Shown here piece by piece: positions 9,002 to 17,724 of a stretch of DNA of 64,000 nucleotides (positions within the stretch are counted from its first letter, which is position 1; every line of letters begins with the position of its first letter). Position numbers and translations under genes: made by a program. Location: the NCBI GenBank assembly GCA_963844395.1, contig CAWJNX010000002.1, positions 248,001 to 312,000 on the forward strand, written 5' to 3'. Under the pieces are notes generated by a model. That model was not told the DNA's origin. It saw nothing but the letters and a program-made list of their open reading frames with translations, and did not search any database. This DNA comes from VRUE01 sp963844395 (GTDB taxonomy: Bacteria > Actinomycetota > Thermoleophilia > Solirubrobacterales > 70-9).

Positions 9002-9228
9002 CAGTCCGGGCGGTTGAGGGAGAAGCCGACCCGGTGCTCGCCCGAATCGATGCGCAGGAAGGCGACCTTGCCGACATAGACCGAGAGGACTCCGTCCTCC
9101 GTCTTGACGTCGTACCAGCCGCCCTTCTCCACCTGCTTGCGTAAGTCCTTCAGCTCGTCGGTGGTGAGCCGTACCGAGACGACTTGGCCGCCCTCGAAGC
9201 CGATCTCGACCTTCTGTGCATCCGCCAT
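9001..9228 (-). CDS. Small conserved protein (75 aa) in the mce operon
   Basis: The protein begins MADAQKVEIGFEGGQVVSV and ends FLRIDSGEHRVGFSL. It is acidic and probably all-beta with one helix (TTDELKDLRKQVEKGG). The pattern of a short N-terminal strand, a central helix and a C-terminal strand ending in RVGF loosely recalls DUF3107-type actinobacterial proteins, but I cannot confirm this. TGATG overlaps at both ends tie it tightly to the epimerase upstream and the methyltransferase downstream, which supports it being a real gene. Function unknown. Confidence 0.7.
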   Translation of the reverse strand: MADAQKVEIGFEGGQVVSVRLTTDELKDLRKQVEKGGWYDVKTEDGVLSVYVGKVAFLRIDSGEHRVGFSLNRPD

Positions 9229-9639
9229 CAGTGGCCTCCCGCCGGTTGGACTATCTCGGTCAGCACGCCGCCGGTCGAGCGCGGGTGCAGGAAGGCGACG
9301 CGGCTGCCACGGATGCCGGTCCGCGCCTCGCTGTCGATCAGCTCGAGGCCGGCGGCGGCGAGCTTCGTCCAGCGTCGCGTCGATGTCGTCGACCGCGTAG
9401 GCAACGTGGTGCAGGCCGGGGCCCTTGCGGGCGAGGAACTTGCCGACCGCGGTATCGGGGCCAAGCGGACGCAGCAGCTCGACGTGCCCGTCGCCGACGT
9501 CGAGCAGGACCGCCTCGACGCCCTGCGACTCGACCGTCTCGCGGTGGGCCAGCGCCATCTCGAAGTGGGTCTCGTAGAGGCCGAGCGCCGCCTCGATGTC
9601 CTCGACGGCAACGCCGATGTGGTCGATCCTTCCGAACAT
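9228..9639 (-). CDS. mce: Methylmalonyl-CoA epimerase (one frameshift)
   Basis: The N-terminal part reads FGRIDHIGVAVEDIEAALGLYE, then VELLRPLGPDTAVGKFLARKGPGLHHVAYAVDDIDATLD. The C-terminal part (LAAAGLELID, RGSRVAFLHPRSTGGVLTEIVQ) is in the +1 frame. Together they give a complete two-module vicinal-oxygen-chelate epimerase of about 135 residues, with the metal-binding His of IDHIGVAV, the His of LHHVAYAV and the Glu of LTEIVQ. It interconverts (R)- and (S)-methylmalonyl-CoA in the propionyl-CoA to succinyl-CoA route. The frames join near 9370, where one extra base after a GAC codon explains the break. Because both halves are well conserved, I treat this as a sequence error rather than a dead gene. 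First gene of the operon. Confidence 0.85.
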
Positions 9640-9650
9640 CGAGCGCCAGT

Positions 9651-10472
9651 CTACGTGGGCGGCGGCAGCGGGTCCTCGGCGCCGGCCTCCTCGGCGCGGA
9701 GGATCTCGGCCAGGGCCGCGATGCCGACCTGGAGCTGGTCCGGCGTCGGCTCCCTGGTCGCGAGCCGCCGCTGGATCTCCCGGCCCGGCGTGTGGAAGGC
9801 CTCGGCCAGGGGCGCGCCGTGGTTGCGGTCGCTCCAGGCGAACATCTCGACCGCGGCCGAGGCGCCGCCCAGGCCGACGGCGGCGCGGGCCAGCGGGCTC
9901 GGCCGCTCGACGAGGCGCTCGAGCAGCACGGTGCCGCCGGCGGAGAGCAGCATCATCGGCGCGATCAGGTTGGAGCCGCAGCGGTCGTGCTCCTTGGGCA
10001 GGGCGGCCGGGTCGTCGATCCCCTGCTCGTAGGCGGCGATCGCCTTGTGCTCGACGCCGTGGTAGGCGGCGAGGTCGCGGTCGGTCAGCGCCACCACGCC
10101 GGGGACTACCCCCATCGCCTGCACGAGGCTCTCGCGCAGCGCCGAGCTCGGCAGGCGGCGGCGCAGCGCGGTGGTGGCGATCAGCGTCGTGGCGACAGCT
10201 GCGACCACGCGCCCGTCCTCGAAGGGCAGTCGCGCCGCCGGCAGGCGCCTGCGGACCAGCGGCAGCACCGCCAGCGCCTCGGCCAGTTTGAGCGGGCCGC
10301 GCAGTCCCGGCAACCGCGCCGCCAACTTCGGCGCCAACTGGGGTTTGCGCTCGGAGGCGACCTGGACGGATCCGTCCCGATCCCGCACCGCCGCCGCCCA
10401 GTGGGTCGGCCCGTGGATCAGCAGCCCGTTGCGCAGGGCCATGCCGCCGAGTCGGAGTCGCTCCTGGGTCAT
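9651..10472 (-). CDS. DUF1385/YqhQ-like membrane protein
   Basis: The 273-residue protein starts MTQERLRLGGMALRNGLLIHGP. It has the DUF1385 (YqhQ) signatures AAYHGVEHKAIAAYEQG and KEHDRCGSNLIAPMMLLSAGGTVLLE. Two or three hydrophobic segments lie around residues 130-240. YqhQ-like proteins are conserved metal-binding-looking membrane proteins of unresolved role. The ATG at 10472 is chosen over longer in-frame extensions, which read through the inverted repeat at 10499-10534. It lies 12 bp upstream of mce in the same direction and may head that operon. Confidence 0.8.
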   Translation of the reverse strand: MTQERLRLGGMALRNGLLIHGPTHWAAAVRDRDGSVQVASERKPQLAPKLAARLPGLRGPLKLAEALAVLPLVRRRLPAARLPFEDGRVVAAVATTLIATTALRRRLPSSALRESLVQAMGVVPGVVALTDRDLAAYHGVEHKAIAAYEQGIDDPAALPKEHDRCGSNLIAPMMLLSAGGTVLLERLVERPSPLARAAVGLGGASAAVEMFAWSDRNHGAPLAEAFHTPGREIQRRLATREPTPDQLQVGIAALAEILRAEEAGAEDPLPPPT

Positions 10473-10498
10473 CCCAATCACCTTAGACGGCGACAAGA

Positions 10499-10534
10499 CT
10501 CGACGACCGCGCCCAGTCAAACGCGGTCGTCGAG
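10499..10534. repeat. 13-bp perfect inverted repeat, possible rarA terminator
   Basis: Arms 10499-10511 (CTCGACGACCGCG) and 10522-10534 are perfect complements with a 10-nt loop. It lies in the 196-bp gap between the end of rarA and the start of the YqhQ-like gene, both leftward. Only a weak T-rich stretch follows on the minus strand, so a terminator role is possible but unproven. Confidence 0.5.
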
Positions 10535-10668
10535 ATCCCCCCTGCCCCTGTTTAGTGCCGACCGGAGACCCCCAGTCCAGGCCTCCGGCCGGTGTATCGG
10601 CTCTCCCTGGCTCTAGCTTGGAAAGCCGCTTATGAAACACCCTGTTCTCCGGGAAGTTGCGCCTGCGA

Positions 10669-11999
10669 CTAAGTGCCGCGAAGCCGCTTGCGGAGCGCCT
10701 CGAGACGGCGGCCAAGCTCCGCCTCGAAGCCGCGATCGGTGGGCGTGTAGAAGCGCTTGTCCTCGAGCCCGGCAGGCATCAGCGGCTGGTCGCCGACCGC
10801 GCCCGGCTCGTCGTGCGCGTAGCGGTAGCCCTCGCCGCGGCCGAGCGTCTTGGCGCCGGGGTAGTGGGCGTCGCGGAGGTAGTCGGGAGGCGTCGCGGCG
10901 CCGTTCTCGCGGACCTCGCGACGGGCCGCGCCAAGCGCTTTGTAGGAGGCGTTCGACTTCGGCGCCAGCGCCAGGTAGACGGCCGCCTGGGCGAGATTGA
11001 GGGCGCACTCGGGCAGGCCGACGCGGTCGACGGCGCGGGCGGCGGCGTCGGCGACGAGCAGCGCCTGCGGGTCGGCGTTGCCGACGTCCTCGGAGGCGAG
11101 GATGACCATGCGGCGGGCGATGAAGCGCGGGTCCTCGCCGCCCTCCAGCATCACCGCCAGGTAGTAGAGAGAGGCGTCGACGTCGGAGCCGCGCGTCGCC
11201 TTGATCCAGGCCGAGACGAAGTCGTAGTGGCGATCGCCCTCGCGGTCGTATTCGAGCGCCTTGCGCTGCAGGGCGTCCTCGACCGCGGCGACGTCGACGC
11301 GGCTCGCCGCGCGAACGCTCCACCGCCCGCTCCAGCGCCGAGAGGGCGACGCGAGCGTCGCCGCCCGAGCGGTGCGCCAGCATCGCCAGGGCCGCGTCCT
11401 CGACCGGGGGCGGATCGACCAGGCCGCGCTCGGGGTCGGCCAGCGCCCGCCGCAGCAGCTCCTCGACCTGCTCGGGCTCCAGCGGCTGCAGCTCATAGAT
11501 CTGGCAGCGCGAGAGCAGTGCCGAGTTGACCTCGAAGTAGGGGTTCTCGGTGGTCGCCCCGATCAGCGTCAGCAGTCCCTCCTCGACCGCCGGCAGCAGC
11601 GCGTCCTGCTGCGCCTTGTTGAAGCGATGGATCTCGTCGAGGAAGAGAATCGTCTGCCGCCCGCTCGCCTGCCGCCGCTCCCGCGCCCGCTCGATCACCC
11701 CGCGGATCTCCGCTTTGCCCGCGTTCACAGCGGACTCCTCCTCAAAAGCCCCATCCGCCCGCACAGCCGCAATCCGCGCCAGCGTCGTCTTCCCAGACCC
11801 GGGAGGCCCGTACAAGATCGAGCTATGAGGATGCCCACTCTCGATAGCCACCCGCAGCGCCGACCCCTCCCCCAGCACATGCTCCTGCCCAACCAGCTCA
11901 TCCAGGACTGCGCGGCCGCATCCGCACCGCCAAGGGAGCATCAGCAGCTATCTCGGCAGCCTTGGCGGCCTCGCCCGCGTCGAACAGCCGGTCGTCCAC
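10669..11999 (-). CDS. rarA: RarA/MgsA replication-associated AAA+ ATPase (two frameshifts)
   Basis: Three frames combine to the complete RarA layout. A GTG start at 11999 gives DDRLFDAGEAAKAAEIAADAPLAVRMRPR. A second frame gives LDELVGQEHVLGEGSALR, the Walker A SSILYGPPGSGKTTLARI, the Walker B ILFLDEIHRFNKAQQD, sensor 1 TLIGATTENPYFEVNSALLSR and GGDARVALSALERAVE. A third frame gives VDVAAVEDALQRKALEYDREGDRHYDFVSAWIKATRGSD through GRGEGYRYAHDEPG to the stop. RarA acts at stalled replication forks. The breaks, near 11912 (one extra C) and near 11312 (one extra base), fit insertion errors; together the frames cover about 443 residues, a normal length. Confidence 0.9.
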
Positions 12000-12015
12000 T
12001 GCAGACGAGTATGAG

Positions 12016-12085
12016 GGAGCCGGGGGAGGGGTTCGCCCGCGAGCCTCCGCCGGTGATTGCTCCGCCGAACCCCTCCCCCGGCTCC
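12016..12085. repeat. 20-bp perfect inverted repeat between rarA and aldehyde dehydrogenase
   Basis: Arms 12016-12035 (GGAGCCGGGG followed by GAGGGGTTCG) and 12066-12085 are perfect complements around a 30-nt spacer. The element fills most of the gap between the divergent starts of rarA (11999) and the dehydrogenase (12112). It could be an inserted palindromic element or a bidirectional regulatory site. Confidence 0.65.
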
Positions 12086-12111
12086 TCCCAAACCCCCTAC
12101 AATCGACCACC

Positions 12112-13712
12112 ATGGAGATCGCCACGCAGAGCCCCGCCGCCCAGTCCACCCTCGAGAGCTTCAACCCCGCCACCGGCGAGCTAGTCGGCTCGGTAGCCAC
12201 GATCACCCCGGACCAGGTCCAGGCAGTAGTAGACGACGTAGCCCGCATCCAGCCCGCCTGGGCCGAGCTCTCGCCGCAGGACCGCGCCACCTACATGCGC
12301 CGCGCCGCCGACGCGCTGCTCGACGACATCGACGAGCTCGCCGAACTGCTCGTCAACGAGCAGGGCAAGCCGCGCGCCGAGGCCTACACGATGGAGCTGC
12401 TGCCGACCGTCGACGCCCTGCACTGGTGCGCCAAGGCCGGCCCCAAGATCCTCGCCGACGAGAAGGTCCGCATGTCGCAGGCCTTCCTGATGAGCAAGAA
12501 AAGCCGCTTCACCTACGAGCCGATCGGCGTCGTCGGCGTGATCGCGCCCTGGAACTACCCCTGGTCGATCCCCTTCGGCGAGGTCGCGATCGCGCTGATG
12601 GCGGGCAACGGCGTCGTCCTCAAGCCGGCCAGCCTGACGCCGCTGCTGGGCGAGGCGATCCGCCGCGTCTTCGAGAAGGGCGGCCTGCCGGAGGGACTGA
12701 TCCGGGTCGTCCACGGCGGCGGCGCCGTCGGCGACGCGCTGGCCCGCTCCAGCGCCGGCAAGATCTTCTTCACCGGCTCGGTCGAGGTCGGCCGCAAGGT
12801 CGGCGAGGTCTGCGCCGGGCAGCTCAAGGGCTCGGTGCTCGAGCTGGGCGGCAAGGACCCGATGATCGTCTGCGCCGACGCCGACCTCGACAACGCGATC
12901 TCCGGCGCCGTCTGGGGCGGCTTCGCCAACGCCGGCCAGACCTGCTCGGGGATCGAGCGCGTCTACGTGGTCCGCGAGGTCGCCGACCGCTTCGTCGAGG
13001 GCGTCGCCCGCGAGGCGCAGAAGCTGCGGCTCGGCGACCCGCTGCAGTGGGAGACCGAGATCGGCCCGATGACCTCCGAGGGTCAGTACGAGATCGTCGC
13101 CGAGCTGATCGAGGACGCGGTCGCCTCCGGCGCGACCAAGCTCTGCGGCGGCCCAACCGAGGTCGCCGGCCTCTACCGGCAAGTTCGTCGCGCCCGACGG
13201 TCCTGACCGGGGTCACGCACGAGATGCGGATCATGCGCGAGGAGATCTTCGGCCCGGTGCTGCCGATCGTCGTCGTCGACTCCGAGCAGGAGGCGATCGA
13301 CCTCGCCAACGACTCCGAGTTCGGCCTCGGCGCCTCGGTCTGGACCAAGGACCGCCAGAAGGGCGCCCGGATCGCGCGCCGGATCGAATCGGGGATGGTC
13401 TGGGTCAACGACCACTCCTTCAGCCACGGCGCCTGCCAGTGCGCCTGGGGCGGCGTCAAGAACTCCGGCGTCGGCCGCTCGCACTCCAAATTCGGCTTCT
13501 ACGAGTGCGTCAACGTCAAGATGAACTCCTGGGAGCCGGGCCTGACCCGCGACTTCTGGTGGCACCCCTACGACCGCACGCTGGGCGAAGCCGTCCGGGC
13601 CTCGGCGAAGCTGCTCTACGGCAAGGGCGCCAAGCGCACCAAGGCCCTGCGCGAGGGCGCCGGGCCGCTGCTCAAGATCGGCGCTCGCACGCTGCAGAAG
13701 AAGCGTCGCTGA
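12112..13712 (+). CDS. Aldehyde dehydrogenase (succinate-semialdehyde/betaine-aldehyde-like; frameshifts)
   Basis: This NAD(P)-dependent dehydrogenase is about 532 residues long and reads through two close one-base insertions. Frame one carries the fold start LESFNPATGELVGSV, the cofactor-binding IGVVGVIAPWNYPWSIP, FTGSVEVGRKV, the catalytic Glu in SVLELGGKDPMIV and the catalytic Cys in NAGQTCSGIERVYVV. The frame then slips near 13172 (extra T before ACCGGCAAG) and 13194 (extra G in CCCGACG). It continues PTVLTGVTHEMRIMREEIFGPVLPIV, FGLGASVWTKD, VNDHSFSHGACQCAWGGVKNSG and SKFGFYECVNVK. About 60 residues beyond the usual end (FWWHPYDRTLGE onward) are a feature of a subgroup of actinobacterial and plant-like dehydrogenases. 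Both catalytic residues are intact, so assembly error is more likely than decay. Substrate is undetermined. Confidence 0.88.
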
Positions 13713-13733
13713 GCCTGTATCGGCGATTGCCGC

Positions 13734-13758
13734 TTGACCACACGATAGGTGTGGTCAA
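13734..13758. promoter_or_regulatory. 25-bp palindromic motif, copy 1 (upstream of ccmA)
   Basis: Perfect 10-bp arms, TTGACCACAC and GTGTGGTCAA, flank the 5-nt spacer GATAG. The motif ends 36 bp before the ccmA GTG. Related 25-bp palindromes with the same 10-5-10 geometry occur at 18636-18660 and 59134-59158, also just upstream of gene starts. An operator for one transcription factor, or a conserved leader hairpin, is inferred. Confidence 0.55.
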
Positions 13759-13794
13759 TCATCAATCGATGATCGCCGGAGGAGAATTCGGGCC

Positions 13795-14458
13795 GTGAAC
13801 GCGATCGATGCGCGCGGCCTGCGGCGCGACTTCGGCGAGCGGACCGCGCTCGCACGGGGTCGACTTGGAGCTGGCGGCGGGCGAGTACGCTGGTCGTCGT
13901 CGGGCCAAACGGGGCCGGCAAGACGACGCTGCTGCGGATCCTGGCGACGCTGCTGCGGCCGAGCGCCGGCGAGGTGCGGGTGCTGGGAGCGCAGTCTGCC
14001 CGGCGAGGCCTGGAAGGCGCGCGGGCGGATCGGCTTCCTCGGCCACGAACCGCTCCTCTACCGCGACCTGAGCGGGCGCGAGAACCTGCGCTTCCACGCC
14101 AGCCTGCACGGGATGCGGGGCGAGGGCGCCGAGCTGCGGATCGCCGTCGCTGCTCGCCGCGATCGGGATGGAGCGGCGCGCCGACGACCGGGTCGCCGAG
14201 CTCTCGGCCGGGATGCGGCAGCGACTGGCGATCTGCCGCTGCGTCCTGCACGAGCCAGAGCTGCTGCTGCTCGACGAGCCGGATTCGAACCTCGACGCCG
14301 AGGGCCGTGATCTCGCCCGCGGGCTGATCGGTCCCGGCCAAGGCCGCGCCCGCGTCATCGTCACCCACGACCCGGAGCGCTTCCTGCCCGAGGCCGACCA
14401 GGTCCTGCGGCTCGAAGTCGGCGGCAGGGCCGTCCTAACCGAAGGAGCGCTGCAATGA
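13795..14458 (+). CDS. ccmA: CcmA-type heme exporter ATP-binding protein (four frameshifts)
   Basis: Pieces in all three frames give one ABC ATPase of about 217 residues. They read, in order: IDARGLRRDFGERTAL, HGVDLELAAGE, the Walker A LVVVGPNGAGKTTLLRILA, LPGEAWKARGRIGFLGHEPLLYRDLSGRENLRFHA, the signature VAELSAGMRQRLAICRCVL, the Walker B ELLLLDEPDSNLD and the H-loop VIVTHDPERF. FLGHEPLLYRDLSGRENL is typical of CcmA, the ATPase of the cytochrome c maturation heme exporter. Each break (near 13853, 13902, 13990 and 14151) is one extra base. The GTG at 13795 has an upstream GGAGGA site. The gene heads ccmA-ccmB-ccmC-ccmD-hemA, so pathway assignment is strong even though the sequence is damaged. 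Confidence 0.85.
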
Positions 14459-14490
14459 CCATGTGCGCTCAACGAGGACTCCGATGATCT

Positions 14491-15199
14491 GTGGCCCGCG
14501 CAGCGAGGGCGCAGAGCGTGACCCCCTCAGCCGTCGCCTTCCGGGCGATCCTCGCTAAGGACCTGCGCAGCGAGCTGCGCACGCTGCAGTCGCTGCCGGC
14601 GATGGCGCTCTTCGCCGTCACCACCTTCGTCATCTTCCGCTTCGGCCTCGACCGCACGGCGCTGTCGGGCAGCCTCGCCTCCGGCGTGCTCTGGGCGACC
14701 CTGCTCTTCGCCGCGGTGCTTGGCGTCAACCGCCTCTTCGTCAGCCGAGCGCGAGGAGGGCGGCTTCGACGCGATCCGCCTCGCGCCGATCGACCGCACC
14801 GCGCTGTTCGCCGCCAAGGCGGCGGCGCTGCTCGTCTACCTGCTCGTGCTGGAGCTGGTCGTCGTGCCGGTCTTCGCCATCTTCTTCCTCGACTCGGCCG
14901 CCGCCTTGCCGCCGCTCGTCGCCGTGCTGCTCCTGGCCGACCTCGGCCTCGCCGCCACCGGCACCCTGATCTCCTCGATGGCGGTCCACTCGCGCGCCCG
15001 CGACCTGCTGGTGCCGCTCGTCCTGCTGCCCCTCGTCGTGCCGCTGATGATCGCCGCGACCGGTGCCAGCGAGCCGCTACTCGGCGTGGGCGGTCCTTCC
15101 TACGAGCGCTTCGGCACCTGGCTGGCGGTGCTCGGCCTATACGATTTGGTCTTCCTCCTCGTCGGATACGCGGTGTTCGACTTCCTGCTGGAGGACTGA
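14491..15199 (+). CDS. ccmB: CcmB-type heme exporter permease (one frameshift)
   Basis: The protein is about 235 residues. It starts AFRAILAKDLRSELRTLQSLPAMALFAVTTFVIF, continues VLWATLLFAAVLGVNRLFVS, then in the next frame EREEGGFDAIRLAPIDRTALFAAKAAALLVYLLVLELVVVPVF. Further membrane helices follow, ending YDLVFLLVGYAVFDFLLED. The amphipathic start and the ERE-GG-DA-RLAP block between helices are characteristic of CcmB, the membrane partner of CcmA. The break near 14746 is one extra C (AGC C GAG). The start may be GTG 14491 or GTG 14518 in the same frame; the latter is closer to the CcmB norm. Confidence 0.85.
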
Positions 15200-15228
15200 G
15201 GCGCACCTCCCTCCACCGCGCGGAACGC

Positions 15229-15951
15229 ATGTACGGCAAAGGCCTTAGACCCCTCTCGATCGCCACCGTGGCGATGCTCGCCCTCGCCCTCGCCCTGACC
15301 TTCTTCTACGCCCCGCTCGATGCCGACCAAGGCTTCATCCAGAAGATCTTCTACCTGCATGTGCCGCTGGCGATCGTCGCGCTGCTCGGCTTCATCGCCG
15401 GGGGCGTCTTCGCCGTCCTCCACCTGCGCAGCGGCGACTCGCGCTGGGACGCCTACTCCTACGTCTCGATCCACATGTCGGTGATCTTCGGCGTCGCCGT
15501 CCTGATCACCGGCTCGATCTGGGCCAAGGCCTCCTGGGGGCACTGGTGGGTCTGGGACGAGCCGACCCTGGTCAGCTTCCTGATCGTCTTCCTGATGTAC
15601 GCGACCTACTACCCCTTCCGCTACGCGATCGAGGACCGCGAGCGGCAGGCACGCTACGCGTCGGTCTTCGCGGTCACCGCGGGCGCCTTCGTGCCGCTCA
15701 ACTTCATCGCGGTGCGGATGGCCGAGAGCCTCGTCCATCCGCGCACTTTCGCCACCGCCAACGGCGGCCTGCCCGGCGAAATGATGCTGACCTTCCTCGT
15801 CAGCCTGGCCGCGATGGGGCTGCTCTGGGTGACCCTGGTCAAGTTCGAGCTGACCGCGAAGAGCGCCTCTGGCCAACTGAAGCGGCTGCGCCGCGCCCTC
15901 GACGCGCCGGCGTCGCGAGGGGCCTCGCGGGTCGCTCCGGAGGTGAGCTGA
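15229..15951 (+). CDS. ccmC: CcmC heme handling protein
   Basis: This 240-residue protein has six predicted membrane helices. The tryptophan-rich heme-binding WWD signature is present as KASWGHWWVWDEPTLVSFLIVFLMYATYY. Conserved His residues lie in FYLHVPLAIVALLG and MAESLVHPRTF. CcmC presents heme on the outer face of the membrane for transfer to the CcmE chaperone. The ATG at 15229 lies 30 bp after ccmB, and the stop overlaps the ccmD-like start (TGATG), indicating translational coupling. Reading frame is intact. Confidence 0.93.
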   Translation: MYGKGLRPLSIATVAMLALALALTFFYAPLDADQGFIQKIFYLHVPLAIVALLGFIAGGVFAVLHLRSGDSRWDAYSYVSIHMSVIFGVAVLITGSIWAKASWGHWWVWDEPTLVSFLIVFLMYATYYPFRYAIEDRERQARYASVFAVTAGAFVPLNFIAVRMAESLVHPRTFATANGGLPGEMMLTFLVSLAAMGLLWVTLVKFELTAKSASGQLKRLRRALDAPASRGASRVAPEVS

Positions 15952-16232
15952 TGCTCTCGCTCGATGCCCTCCCCCTCGCGGCCCCGGCGCTGCCGCTCGA
16001 CGAGGCCGGCAAGTACGTCGCCGGCGCCTACGTCGTCTTCCTCGTCCTGATCGTCGTCTACGTGGCGATCATGGCGGCCAAACTGCAGCGGATCGAGCGC
16101 GAGCTGCGCGAACTGGCCGGGTTCGCCGAGACCCGTGCCGGCGCTGAGCGAGCCGCCCCCGAAAGTGAGAGTGAAAGGCCATCCGTATCCGATTCTTTGG
16201 CCTCTCAGGGAAGCCGAGGAGGCGGCGTCTGA
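15951..16232 (+). CDS. ccmD: CcmD-like small membrane protein
   Basis: This 93-residue protein has one central membrane helix (KYVAGAYVVFLVLIVVYVAIMAAKL) followed by a charged helix (QRIERELRELAGFAET) and a disordered tail. Length, topology and position between ccmC and hemA match CcmD, which stabilises the heme-export complex, although the sequence of CcmD is poorly conserved. It overlaps ccmC and hemA at both ends by TGATG junctions. The call relies mainly on topology and context. Confidence 0.7.
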   Translation: MLSLDALPLAAPALPLDEAGKYVAGAYVVFLVLIVVYVAIMAAKLQRIERELRELAGFAETRAGAERAAPESESERPSVSDSLASQGSRGGGV

Positions 16233-17576
16233 TGTCTGAGCTGCTGGCACTCGGCGTCTCCCACAAGACGGCACCGCTCGACCTGCGCGAGCGCCTCTCG
16301 CTTACGGAGGGGCGGGCGGTCGGCGCTCTGCAACGAGCTGACCGCGGCGGAGGGCATCCACGAGGCGGCGGCGATCTCGACCTGCAACCGCACCGAGCTC
16401 TACCTGATCGTCTCCGACACGGTCGAAGCCGAGTCGACAGCGCTCGGCGTGCTGACCCGGCAGGCGGAGATCCGCCCCACCGAGCTGCTCGGCCACCTCT
16501 ACTCGCTGCGTGCCGGCGAAGCCGCCCATCACCTCTTCGAAGTGACCGCCGGACTCGACTCGATGATCGTCGGCGAGGCTGAGATCCAGGGCCAGGTCAA
16601 ACGGGCCTACGAGCTGGCGCTGGTCGAGGGCGCGACCGGGCCGATCCTCAATCGCCTCTTCCGCGGCGCGCTCGCCGCCGGTGGCCGCGTCCGTGAGGAG
16701 ACCGCGGTCGGCGAGAAGGGCGTCTCGATCCCCTCGGTAGCGGTCGAGCTGGCGCGGCGCACGCTCGGCGACCTCGCCGAGCGCCGGGTGCTGGTGATCG
16801 GCGCCGGCGAGACCGCCGAGCTGGTCGCGAAGGCGCTCGTGGCGAAGGGCGTCGCAACCGTCTTCGTCGCCAACCGGCACTACGACCGCGCGATCGGCCT
16901 CGCCCAGCGCTTCGGCGGCGACGCGGTCCGCTTCGAGGAGCTGCCGGAGCAGCTGGCGGCAGCCGACATCGTCGTCTCGGCGACCAACTCGCCGCACCAC
17001 ATCGTCGAGCGCGAAGGGCTCGAGCAGGTGATGGAGAGCCGCGACGGCCGTCCGCTGCTGCTGGTCGACATCGCCGTGCCGCGCGACATCGAGCCCGAGT
17101 GCCGCGAGATCGCCGGGGTCAGCCTCCACGACATAGACGACGTGCAGCAGATCGTCGAGCGCAACGCCGGCGGCCGCGAGGCCGAGGCGCGCCGGGCGGA
17201 GCCGATCCTCGCCGCCGAGCTGGATCGCTTCGAGCGCTGGCTCGCCTCGCTCGAGGTGGTGCCGACGATCGCCTCGCTGCGCGAGCGGGCCGACGAGGTG
17301 GTGCGCCGCGTGCTCGCCGAGAACGAGGGACGCTGGGAGGACGTCAGCGAGGCCGACCGCGAGCGTCTCGCGGCGATGTCGAAAGCGATCGCCGCCCGCC
17401 TCCTGCACGAGCCGACCCTGCGGATGAAGCGCTCCGCGGGCAGCGACGAAGCTTACCTTTACGTGAGTGCGCTGCGCGAGCTGTTCGGGCTCGATGCTGA
17501 GACGGAGCCGGAGGGGGAAGCGGGATCGAAGGTGACCGAGCTACGTAGAACCAATCCCGGTAGGGGTTCCACTTGA
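16232..17576 (+). CDS. hemA: Glutamyl-tRNA reductase (one frameshift)
   Basis: The enzyme reduces glutamyl-tRNA(Glu) to glutamate-1-semialdehyde, the first step of C5-pathway tetrapyrrole synthesis. The first frame gives MSELLALGVSHKTAPLDLRERL. After one extra G near 16322 the next frame gives LTAAEGIHEAAAISTCNRTELYLI (catalytic Cys in STCNRTE), FEVTAGLDSMIVGEAEIQGQVK, RVLVIGAGETAELVAKAL (NADPH site) and LLVDIAVPRDIEPE, then the dimerisation helix region. Total is about 447 residues, slightly long because of a C-terminal tail encoded by the repeat region at 17553 onward. It is coupled to the ccmD-like gene by TGATG. Heme supply and heme export therefore share one transcript. Confidence 0.93.
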
Positions 17577-17701
17577 CGTTTCCGCAGGGGGCCTATCCCG
17601 GTAGGGGTTCCACTTAACTTTTTTTGAAGACAGTTATCGGCTGTCCGCTAACGCCATCGCAAAAAAAGTACAAGACGTTCCACCCCTACCGGGATAGGCC
17701 C
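17553..17701. repeat. Compound repeat between hemA and hemC (two direct, one inverted copy)
   Basis: A unit starting ATCCCGGTAGGGGTTCCACT occurs at about 17554 and 17595, the first inside the hemA 3' end. Positions 17682-17701 are the perfect 20-bp inverted match of 17589-17608. A second inner pairing joins a T-run at 17617-17626 with an A-run at 17660-17669, and the loop holds a GACAG/CTGTC mini-stem. Each unit also folds on itself (ATCCC GGTA GGGGT). The whole could terminate hemA, act as an operator for hemC, or be a small palindromic element. Confidence 0.6.
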
Positions 17702-17724
17702 TTTAGCCCACACGCCCTTTCAGA

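Noticed and set aside
9228..16330. Programmed +1 frameshifting as an explanation for the frame breaks
   Set aside because: The slip contexts share no sequence, four breaks fall in one gene, and unrelated housekeeping genes are hit together. Sequence error is simpler.
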